DNA from: Haliclystus octoradiatus
Lineage: Eukaryota > Cnidaria > Staurozoa > Stauromedusae > Haliclystidae
Assembly: GCA_916610825.1 (NCBI GenBank)
Contig: OU744448.1
Span: forward strand, 19,633,032 to 19,697,031
DNA length: 64,000 bases
Reading direction: 5' to 3'
The notes beneath the pieces are model-generated. The model searched no databases. It was not told where the DNA came from and saw nothing but the letters and a program-made list of their open reading frames with translations. Of this stretch, positions 11,601 through 23,600 are shown piece after piece. The number at the start of each line of letters is the position of its first letter. Position 1 is the stretch's first letter. A program made the position numbers and the translations under genes.

Positions 11601-14600
11601 AGGGCAAGTATCATTGTTAAGGGCATCAATTGTTTTCTCAAAGCCTGTCCTATCAACGCTAACCTTTTATTTCTGGTAACAACGGCTGCTCGGATTGATC
11701 GGGTGCGCTTATGTAGATACAACTTTAGTTGATAGCTAAGCTTCTGTGATTAATGTATGCCCAGGGCCCAATATATGTGCCCCCTTAGTCAACCATAATT
11801 AGACAACTTGAAAGGTTGCTTCTAACTTATCAAAACTGGTCTCATTTTTATGAAATCTTTTAATTTGTATTCATACATGTCCAGATTTGACATTAGTAGT
11901 AGTAGTAGTAGTAGTAGTATAGACAGTCACATTATAGGAATGTGCCGTCCCTCTTACGCCTTACATATTTGCTACACAAAGAACGCCACAAAACACGGTC
12001 AGACATAGCTGACAAAGAAAATTTTAAATAACACAATTCACGATACAAAACATTATGAAAAGATACTACTCTCCCATAGCCCCGTCGAAGCATCTCCTTC
12101 GGTTGCCAATGAAGGATGTCATGCAGCGGTTGAGGGGCATACGTCTTTGATCTTTCGATGTGACCTAAAAAAGACATCTGACGTTGGTGAGCAATAGCAG
12201 AGGCAGAAGGGGAAAGTTTTCTAATTTTAGCAGTAGACAGTAAGTTGAGCCAATGTACTCCTAAAGCATGCCGAAGCATGGCGTCATAAGCTGAGTCAAG
12301 TCGGGTCAATAGTGAGGTTGATAGAACCCACGTTTCAGATGCATATAATAGAACAGGTTCTATCGTGTGTCTGAACAGTCTTAACTTAACGTCAGTGTTG
12401 ACATTGGACGCCCAGAATTTATTCAGACCTCTAATGGCTTCCCAAGCCTGGCCTCTACGTTGTGTTAAATCATCTGAAGAAGATGGAAGCATAGAACCTA
12501 GGTACTTGAACGAATCTACACGTTCTACGTCACCATTAGATGTAGCAAGGTGTGCCTGTTTCATGCCTAAAGCAATAAATTTCGTCTTAGTCGTGTTAAT
12601 TGTCAAGCCTACCGTTTTACCAACCCGTTCAACTTCATCAAGAAGCTGTTGTGCATCAGATATGCTATTTGTTAAGATAGCAACATCGTCTTCAGAGTTA
12701 AGGTTTGACATTCAGTGATAACTATAGTCATTGGCATGCCTCGCTCTCATTTCAGAGACCTACACGTTAACGTTGCTGAAAGTGAACTATCGGTATTTTG
12801 AAAACCCCTAAAAATATCCCCATATGAACTTGAATGGCTGTATCTGATTACAATCAAGATATATTGTCATGAAATGTTTCCAATTATATCCGACAAACGT
12901 CTTGACTATATATCGGGATATCAAGCAAGGCCGAAAATAATACGGGTGTAGGGGTGCGTGACACCCCAACTTTTGATTTCGGAAGTTTTGGAAAACATAT
13001 ACCATGCATTTTTAACGGCATTTGGCTGCCAAAAGAAATCCATTGACTCTAAGTAAGTAAAGTAAAGCCTTTATTTCCAAACTCAATCAATCACCGTAAG
13101 ACAATAATTTACACGAAATTAACACAACAATCAAATAGCAAGGATATAGAGTCGTATAATGACAGTCCTAATAAAGTTAGTCAACACTGTTCATCTTGTT
13201 GGTATATAGAAACAAAAAAGTTCTATCCGGCTTTTTTAAGAAGCCATATACAATGAAGGACATGTCCTGTGCTTTTCTAAAGGAGATGATGGATTTGCAA
13301 TCACGCATTATAGACATTATAGAAGGAGTAACTCAGCTGTCGATCAAATATTCAGTTCTGGTCTAGCAATAATCCAACATCGCAAATAGAGACAGTATAT
13401 ACTGACACATTCATTTCGAAATAGAATATACTAAAGGGTACTGTTATACACTGATACTATGCACTCGATATAAGATCATTTGGGATTACAGGGTTTTTAT
13501 CAAATCTATTAATTCCTGTAAAAGGTTGTTTTGAGATCGTTAATATATTTAACAGTTATCAATTTTTAATTGATCTATGAAAAAAGAAACTAATAACGGA
13601 TATTTGTCTTGTCTGCTGGTAGAATATAGATTTTATTGCTTCGTGTATTACTTTTTATGACTGCACACAGAACTCTGCAGGCATCTAAATTAGTACATTT
13701 AATACAGTAGTTGAGAAATACAAAATTATATGCGCTATAATAATCACTGCTTAACAAAAGATCAGAGATCAGGACTCATCAGCAAGTTCCGGCAATAAAA
13801 TGCACGAAAACAAATCTTATTTATCTCATTTCCATAAACATGGCAATATCAACTACTGCATAACGAAGCCACAATCACACTGCAGAATAATAGAAATAAT
13901 AACAGCGCAGCATTGGTTTTGACAAATTTAACTATATTAAACTATGAATTATATAAAACTGTAAATGTATATTGGTTCTAAATTGACAAATTGTATTGCT
14001 TGAGATAATTAATTTCAAATAGATATACGTTTTGAATGATACAATTCGATTGTAATTAACATTTTTGTTACGTTAGAATGTTGAATATTTTAACGTTAAA
14101 ATGCTTGTTTTCTGCCGCTGAACGCGAGTTAACTAGACGCGGGAGCAGAAGTGTGATATACGGAAGAACAATGGAATTTTATCTGTGTTTTTTATCCGGC
14201 ATTTTACCTGTGTCCGGGTTTTAGACCTGCCGGGGAAATTCTTATCAAATAATTTCCTTCAAATAAATTATTTGTTCTGATGTAAATATCTAAATTAATT
14301 TGTCAAAGATGTCCAGTGAGAAATGACAAATATATCGACATTTAAAGATGTTTATTCTGTTGTGTGTTTATTTTCGTGACTACTCAGTTTTAGGACTATT
14401 ATAAAAAAAGTATATAAATAGATATGAATCATCCTTTATTCTTTTCCCGGTGATCATGAACGGTCATGAACTTTTATGAACTTTCATGTACTTGTTTTGC
14501 AGGGGATCATTTAGCTAGTATATTCTATTGAAACCATTTTCCTCATAAAAAGAATCAAATCAAACACAAATACTATATCAAAGTTCAGGTTATTCTTTAT

Positions 14601-17600
14601 TCAAAGTTGAATTGTGTTCATGTTTGTAATTACTAGCATAAATTTGAATGATTTGAGTTAAAATAAACTCTTTTTACCCCTATGTAAAACAGTTCATGAA
14701 TGTTAAATGGCCCCAAATTTTCATGAACTTTTCATGAGCTGTCTCTGATTGTTATAAACTGTTCATGTTTATACAAATTGGGGAATTTAATGTTCATGAA
14801 CTGTTCACAACCTCCTGGACTGTTTTTTGAAGGGGCACCTCCGAGTGTTTCCAAATGTTTTTCTTATCGCGACAAAAAGTGATAACCTTTATTTTCTCAT
14901 GAGAACAATAGGCTAGACAATGTAAAAAGCTTGTCTAATGGCGTGGGGAAAAATTAACAGGAATTGAATTACCTTGCTTCACAATGTAAAACAAAACATG
15001 TACATTGTACAATTCAATAAAAGCTGTCGTTAATTTCACTGGAATAAATAAAAGAAGCTTTATTTATAACTAACTAAAAATAACTAACATATAGATAATC
15101 TGATCGAAGCCTTCATTTAATTGAGAACATATTCTATTTCATTTTTTGATGTTGAAAGAAGCAGAAAGTTTTGAAGTGAAAAGTAGAACGCACAGGATTT
15201 TATCTACTAAATTTGGTACTATTTAGTTGATCCCAAAGCACGTGGAAGTTGTAGCCATACCCCCAAGAAACATTACCAACCCGAGTGTCATAAAGTTGTA
15301 AGGTACAACATTTCCGGAGGGTTGTCTGAATTAAATTCTTACCAGAAAATATTTTATAACATTGTAATTTAATTTCCATAACGCGGGTTTGTTTACAGAT
15401 TTTTTAACGTACTTCTATTCCAAATCTTTTTCCAATATAATTTCTGGTTATATAATTTCCAAATAACGATCAGATGATAGCACATCTTATTCTTTCACTT
15501 TCATTCATATAAATATATGTATTTGTTTGTTTACGTTTGTTTACAAATTTGACAACATTCTATTCCTAATCATTTTCCAGTAATAATTTCTGATCAATCT
15601 TTATATAATTTCCAAAAAAGATAAGATGATAACACATCTTATTTTTTTCACTTTCATATAAATATATGTGTCTTTGTTTAGTTAGGTTTGAATTTCATTC
15701 TGAGAATTACTACGATGAAAATACACAGATCGTACTGTTATGTATTTGCGAGACAATAGAAATTCATGGAAGTGCAAAACTGTTTAATTAGGGCTACCGT
15801 CTGAGAAATGATTGTTGTTGAAAAACGAAACAGCTTTCATTGGTTTTTCGCAATTTAGATGTATTTATTTAAAAAATGAAGCCGCCATGTACCCCTCTGG
15901 CTAATGACGAATCCATTGATATGTGTTTCAAGTATATTGCATCTAGAACGGTATCGTGAATTCCCGCCTTACATACTACAGACATACAAATGGAAATAGC
16001 GTAAATTTGAAAGTAGATGCATAGTGGAGGCTGTGCCAAAAATATATATCATTAGGGTTATAACATGCTTGTAAATAGCAGAGCGGTAAATAATAATAAT
16101 ACTTGTTTAACAACATGAAACTGAGTGTTTCTTTCTTGACTCCATTATTATTATAATTAGAGTTAGACAATTCGCAGTGCACATAATTTACATTTACTTT
16201 TAACAAACGTTCAATGTTTCGATAATTGATTAGTCAATTTGTACCACGTGATACCCTGTTATGTCATAGTTACACGCTCAAAATGACGCTTATGATGTTA
16301 TTGCTAATCTTTTTTGAATGATAATATTATTTACGAGTACCTAATGAACTTGGTAGACGTTTTAAAGCATAATTCTACTCGACTGAGAAAATCAAAGTGT
16401 TGTAGATTTATGAACTAGTAGGCCTAATGAACTTTTCCTGAGCCTTATTTGATTTGCTGATGAAGTGTCCACAAAATGTTAATGAATTTGACAATACTGC
16501 AGGCATTCAAATATATCAACCACTCAAGATTATTGGTGCCCCTGCAAAAAGAATATTGAGTTGATGATATTTTCCATGTTCATAGACACACTTCACATGG
16601 GTAATGTTTGTTATATATTGCACTCAACAGGTTTGAAAAACCGCTAACAAAGAAATGGGACTACCCAGGTATATTAAAATTGCTATATCATTAAAACGGT
16701 TACTCAGTTTTTTGTCCCAAAATCAGAATGATAATTAAACAAGAACTTCAACTGCTATAGAATTTGAAAAAAATCCATGTTGCAGCATGAATGCAGCTGT
16801 TTGGAACTTTTGTTAAAATTCAAGTTTCTTTCAATTTCAAACCCTAACTCAGAGTATGTTCACAACTTCACATTCATGCAACCTATATGTAAAATAGTAC
16901 TTATGTTTATGAAACTAGCAAACATACCATACAGATGCATTTAAAGAATTAAATATAGGAGTCTCAAGCTGATATCAGTGTAGTCAACCTTTATTTGACC
17001 ATGTAAACACGAAGGAACTGCTATGGGTAATGACCGACCTGCTGAAAACGCTTAGGGGCAAGTAAAATTAATTATAAGCATCAAGTCATACAGTGATGAC
17101 AACCTTAACATTGTCAAACTTGGTAATTCAGGATCTAAATGCAACTACTAGCTAACAATGATGAACTTCTATTCAATACTCTCAAAACTATCTATGGACA
17201 ATTTTTATCATTAATGATGCAATAGTATTGTCACTGATAAACTACCACTGTATAATGAGATGCTGCAGTCTTCCTCCAGCTAGCTAGTGTGCCTGTAAAT
17301 TGGAATAATAAATCTTCGTTTAACATTTTGAATAACTACACCAGTGATTCTATATTGCAGATATGGCTAGAGAAGCTGGTCAAAAAGCCCTTCAAGATTG
17401 TAATTTAAGATATGAACAGGTTGATGCAGCAGTTGTTAGCTATTGCTATTGCGATCCAACAGCAGGTAATTTCTAAATTCCAAAGTAGGCCTATATGCTA
17501 ATATGTCATGGCTTGTATTCCTAGGCATTCAATCACATACACATACCTTCGCATTGCACGCCTACTTAATAATAATTTTTTTTTAAATTTAATGTTTTAA

Positions 17601-20600
17601 TATTTTTCTTGTTTAGTATGTCGTCTTGTAGATTGTTGCATCAAAAAACTGAAGCTCTTTTTGTTATTCATAATATTCAAATATTTGACTTAAAATAATT
17701 GCTGTTTTATTTTCATTTATCGACAACAGTAAAACAACTTGTAAATCAGCCTTATATCATGTTGCCATGACAATCAGATATTGTGTTGCCATGTTATCAG
17801 CTAATTGCACGCCATCGCTTGTGTGTAAATTCTGGAATACAAGCCATTTAATATCTACTTTGTATTATATAATTATTGGTCATAATAAAGTATTTTCCTT
17901 CGCTTGCGTATAATGGACAGCTACGTTATTGTGGAGAAATGCTGCACTATCAGTTAAAACTTCAACTTCTCTTGGTGTGTATCTTTCCTCAAATATCTAA
18001 ACTAAACAACTATTGTGGTTTGGATTGAATAATTAGTTACTATTTTGCTTCAATAATTCTAATTAACAAATCATTGTGAACATGCATTTTGGGAGGTTGC
18101 TTCTCAAGGAAAACACCTTAAAACAGATTATTTTGAACTTATGCAGATTCTATTACTTTGCTTCATACCAGCCAATTCGCCATTTTCTGTGGGTTAAATC
18201 AGGTGTTAGTTTCTGGTGATGACGTCAATTCAGCTTTGACGAATTATAATTTATTCCATTTTCTGATTGTTGGGCTTACAATTATTACTGTTTACAATGT
18301 GTTTTTTATATCTTATTACAGGACAGAGAGCGATGTATGGTAAGTGTATACTTATGATAGACTAATGGCATCATGTCAGATAGTTTATATTATGCAGGAT
18401 TAAGATGTAACAACATTTTATAATGTTGTTCTCAAATAATATTGATGTTTTTGAATGCAAAATTACTCCTCTTTCTGCTACATAACATCTGATTTTTTAA
18501 CTGTGCAACAGGAGCCCTGAAAAATGCATTAAAATGCAGTTTATGAACATTTTATAAACTTTGTGTTGCTTTATGAGCAGTTCCTGGAACTTTGTGAGTA
18601 ATTAGATAGAGAGAGTTTTATTTCAACAATTTAAGCATTTCATATAATGCAATTACTAAACATTGTTGACATCACCTCTTAAGCAATATTGCTTGTCTCT
18701 GTTTGAGGGACGCAAATTCATAAACATTTCATTAGCAGTTCACAAATATTCATGAATAATTCACTAAAAATGTAATAACAAGCAATTATGAAAAGCATTT
18801 CATAAGCTGAATCCAACCTTGGCGATGATATTAGTACAAGGTAATAACATAGGTGAACAGAACACCGCAAGAGATATCTTGGCACAAACACTGTCAATAG
18901 CATGACATCCCGACTGATGACTAAAAAATGTAAAAATAAATTTGAATACCTTGTGAACAAAATGCTAGCAATTCAAGAATTGAAATCATCATTGAACATC
19001 TGAGGGAAGTTTTAAATATGTATTTGTATGCTTTCATGCTTTCTAAAAAGCAAAGAACATCGGTGTATGGCTAGACGATGAATTGACAATGAACACTCAA
19101 GTCAATAGCATTTGCAAGTCTGCATTCTATTATCTTAAAAATATCAATAAAATTAATAAATACATCTCTTTCAAACATTGCGCAATATTGATACATGCTT
19201 TTATCACCTCAAAATTAGACCCCTGTAATATTCTTCTAGCTGGCATTGAAAACATCAACTATGCAAGTTACAATATATTCAAAATGCCGCAGCACGTGTG
19301 CTGACATCTATCAAAGCACGAGATCACATTACACCTGTACTTCGGGACCTACTCTGGCTAAATGTTGAGCATCGTATTATTTTCAAAATCGTCATCACAA
19401 CATTGCACCATTATACCTTAAATAACTGATACAACCATATATTACAACAAGAACCCTCTGCTTAAGTGAGACAACCTGCTTCAACAACCATCATTTAACC
19501 TAAAATCATACGGAGAAAAATCATTTTCATTTTGAAGTCCAAAATACTGAAATTTGCTACCTAATGAAATCTTTGCAAGGGGCATTCCCATTTCCAGCTA
19601 AGATAGTAATATTCACTGCATGTGAGTCCTGCTTATGGTTATTTGCTTCACATAGAGCTCAAACATACCAAATTATAAAAACAGATCATTCACAACTTTA
19701 CAGCGAACTAGTAATGAAAATCTAATCATAATCATACATCGTATCAATAGTATTTTATTTAGTTTGACCTTTGCGAAAAACATTTCAGGAGTTCATGAAC
19801 ACTTCATGAAATTGTTCCTGACTGTTTTTTGCAGGGGGATGGCATATTTATGCAAATGAGTAAAACGTTATAATTATCCTTTGATTGGATTTAATATACA
19901 GGCTCTTTGATGATATAATATCATATTACCATTGCCTTCCTCAACGCTACTACCTACTATTTACACATGTAATATTTCTATTACAGAACTTGGTCTCACT
20001 GGAATTCCAATATTCAACACAAATAACAATTGTTCATCAGCGTCCTCAGCATTGATGTTAGCAAAGCTTTTAGTTCAGTCTGGGCAGTATCATTGTGTTA
20101 TGGCTTTAGGTGGGAAGCATTCTTTCTTTTCATCTTCCATCTTTTTACTATTTAATTGATCACCTTATCAAATGTTTCTCTATTTTTCTAATTAACTGAA
20201 TATTCAGGCTTAAGATAAGGATTGAAATTTGTCGTCTTATGAACAAGTAAAATGGTGCTATTCTCTCTGACAACTGATTCATAACTGGCTAATATTGCTA
20301 ATTTAATCAAGCCACTATATTTTAGCCTGCGTGCAGACAGACTTTTCCTTCATATAATCCGTCTGCGTATTGGCGCCGAGTATCGCGTACCAAGTGTTTG
20401 TACTGAATTCATATTAAATCAAATAATTACCTAGTGTGGTTTCCTGTTATAACTCAATTTCCTTTACTTGCCAATTGTTCATATATTTTATTAGCCAATC
20501 ACAATTTACTACCAAAAAAGTGGCATGGAAAGAACAATCAGTACGCTAACTTTGGCGATAATGTGCAGACGGACTATACGAAGAAAAAGTCTGTCTGCAC

Positions 20601-23600
20601 ACAGGCTACTATATAATAGTATATTATATTATCAAATTATCATATAATGATGTATTCTAATTAGGCAAATGTGCTGATTAAATCAGGCTGCAAAATCATT
20701 GAATATCCCATGCAGGCTACAGGAATTCTGTTCTCCCATCCATGCAATCTGTTTATATTTAATTGCATAGGTTTTGAAAAGATGGAAAGAGGGCTATCTA
20801 GAAAATACACTGACAAAGTTGATCCATTACAGCGTCATTATGATCACATGGAAAAGTTAGGTGGGAAGGCTGGTGCTGAAAAACACATGAATGATGTCAC
20901 TGCAAATATTGTCAAGGTGACAATAATAAGCTGTTTTTGTTCACATGATGGCAATAGGTTTAAGATGCTGTTTTTGTTCACATGATGGCAATAGGTTTAA
21001 GATATGTTCATTTGGCTGTAATTTATAAACGAAACAATATATGATTTTTGGTAATGCGTTAAATTTTTAGAATATTTCATGAACTTTTCAGAGTGTTTCA
21101 AATACGTTTTAGAGATTTTCATTAAATTTTTAGAGTGGACCATGAACTGTTAAGAGTAGACCATGAACGTATTACTTTTATACAATTAATATTCTGTATG
21201 AACTTGATATCAACTAAATCAATAGGTCTAAAGTTTCAGTCATTTGGAGACCATCTATCTTGGAAGAATAACGTCATGTGGTTTATTGAGTTTACTAATT
21301 TTCATTTCTAGACTTTGTCAATTTTTTGTCAAAGAATTTGTTAATTTTTTTATTATTATTTTTATTATTATTATGATTTTATTATTATTACGGTATTAAG
21401 AATTTTATCTATTTTGTTTCATTTTCAAGTTATTTTGTTATGCTGCTGATGAACATTCTGAAAAATACGGTTCAACTAAGTTACAGTTGGCAAAGATCTC
21501 TCATAAAAATCATTTTCATAGCCAATACAATCCATATGCATCATTGCAGAAAGTGTTTTCATTAGAATCAATATTATCTTCTCCTTGTATATTTGGTGAT
21601 AAAATAACTATGAAAATGTCTGGACCAACTGGAGATGGAAGTGCAGCTGCTGTTGTTTGCAGTGAAGATTTCATAAAGAAACATCGACTTACAGTGAGTT
21701 TAAACGTTGGATGTTTCCCTTCAATAGAATCCTAAAACTTTATAATTATAGCATTAATTTAATGAATTAATTCTTTTGAATGGGAATTAGTATCCATACA
21801 TGTATGTGATACTGCTCAGTGGTTTTTCAAAAACAGAGCCTAATTTACAATAACAAACGAAGATGGAGCAAATCCATATTCAATTTGTTGTTGTAAACTA
21901 TATAGGTACTGTGACATATACCCCATCCATAACCCTTTTCATGTTGTTGTTTTTCTAAACTTTATTCTTTTTTATTTGACATTATACTTACATGTATTAG
22001 TGGACGATCGGGATTGATCTTTAATAATGTGTTGTTGTATTCTCTGCCTGTTATGCTATGTTTGTACCCTTTGTTTGTAGAATAACGCAGTTGAGATTAT
22101 TGCCCAGCATATGGTCACTGATTTGAGTTCAACGTTTGGTAATACTTTTCGTGATCTTTGTGGTGTTGACATGGCCAAGAAAGCAGCTGAAATGTGTTAT
22201 AGAGATAGTGGATTAAAACCAAAGGATGTTGATGTTATTGAACTGCATGATTGTTTTTCATGCAATGAAGTGAGTATGCAAGAAATGAATTCGCAGCGCA
22301 AACCAAATTTCCACCTGCTTAGAGCTTGTGCAAGTTAATCCCTATGAAAAACAGTTCAGGAGTTCATGAACTGTTCATGAACAGTCCATGAACCTTCACG
22401 GACAGTTCATGAAAATTTGAGCCATTTTATGTTCATGAACTGTTTATGAATTCCTGAACTGTTTATCGCAGAGGAAGAGATGATCGTAATGAAGTGTTTA
22501 GGAAAACAAGCTGTATCATGTTGGGCTACTAAGGACGATGGAACGTTATTGCCAACATGTGCATCTTCTCAGATTGTAATTGTTGTTTTTGTTGTAGATG
22601 TTGATGTATGAAGCGCTTGGATTAGCAGATGAAGGCTGTGGCGGAAAATTAATTGATGAAGCAAGATGGATCACAAATTTAAATGGTATACATTTAGAAA
22701 CTCTATTTGCATAGATACGATGTAATTATAGTTTTTAATTATATATTTGGGTACATAGTTTCTCAAATGAAAACATAAAATAAGTGCATTGCTTTAGATT
22801 AACTAATAGTTACTGACCTATTTTTCACCAGTTTAATTCATTATACTTCGGTAGTCTTCATATTAGGTCATACCCATACACATCAAGGTGTTGACTTCAG
22901 AATTAATTGTTTTGAATTAATTTTACACTGATCATAAGGCTATTACCTCTGTAGGACAGCCACAGTGTGGACAATGTGACCATATAATATAGATAATGAT
23001 GTGGCCTGCTAAACATAACGCTCTTCTTATGAGTTGCTTATATGTGCACATTTAATCTAATTCTCTTTATGCTATATATATATATGAATGATGCAGTGGA
23101 AATGGCTTCAAACTACAATCCTTGTTCTTATCTAGGTTCACTGATTGACCGAAGTTATACTTTTTATTTAATATTTCATGATTTGTTTTATTAGGTGGTA
23201 AACAATGTCTCCTTGGTAACCGATGGGTTGTAAATCCGTCAGGTGGATTGGAATCGAAAGGTGAGCTTCTCTTGTGTAGGAAGACACTGAATTTATATGG
23301 AAGGAAGGAATAGAGTTAATCTATATATGAACTAAGGGCTATTCTGTAATGATATAGCGACACTAAAACTATCAATATGAGGTTTTATTAAGTCATTTCA
23401 AGTTTCAGCGAAGTTTAGATCAATGCTGTTGTTTCAAATGTAGTTGACTGTAGTTGACAATGGATGCATGACTGTTGGAAATGGTTGTTAAATAAAAGTG
23501 GGATGACCTGTTTACTCCGTCAAACTCACTATAGACTAGTGCCAAATAATACTCTTTGCACATGGAAAACATTCATTAGTTGGTCGGTTTTTGATTGATT

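Larger units (their letters stand above)
8147..14231. mobile_element. 6.1-kb composite foldback element with 10-bp flanking repeat
   Basis: The left end GGCAGGTCTAAAACCCGG (8148) is mirrored by CCGGGTTTTAGACCTGCC (ending 14231). GGGGAAATTC flanks both sides (8137-8146 and 14232-14241), with one extra A at 8147. The left TIR is present in three tandem copies and the right TIR once, inverted (about 13700-14231). Inside are diverged relatives of the 193-bp unit (about 10150-10560, 11800-11890, 12720-12930), a small foldback (10955-11373) and a LINE insertion (11895-12703). No transposase frame is visible. Target-repeat length suggests a Mutator-like element; this is inference. Confidence 0.7.
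14242..16630. other. Thiolase intron 1, right part
   Basis: Contains two GTTCATGAAC-type MITEs (14451-14505, 14677-14835), a diverged tandem duplication (15388-15680) and a short AAT tract with AGCAGAGCGGTAAATAAT at about 16078-16103. The latter is also found at both outer edges of the Penelope cluster. No exon is seen before exon 2 at 16631. Confidence 0.55.

Noticed and set aside
12365..12718. 117-codon plus-strand frame
   Set aside because: Antisense shadow of the LINE reverse transcriptase on the minus strand.
8148..14231. CRISPR-like or satellite array interpretation of the regular repeats
   Set aside because: The units are hundreds of bases long, have no spacers, and are bounded by inverted termini with flanking duplications, so they are transposon TIR copies.
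20671..20770. Upstream extension of thiolase exon 6 (open frame from 20671)
   Set aside because: The family alignment enters at GFEKM, after a good acceptor ending at 20770; the upstream part is open by chance.
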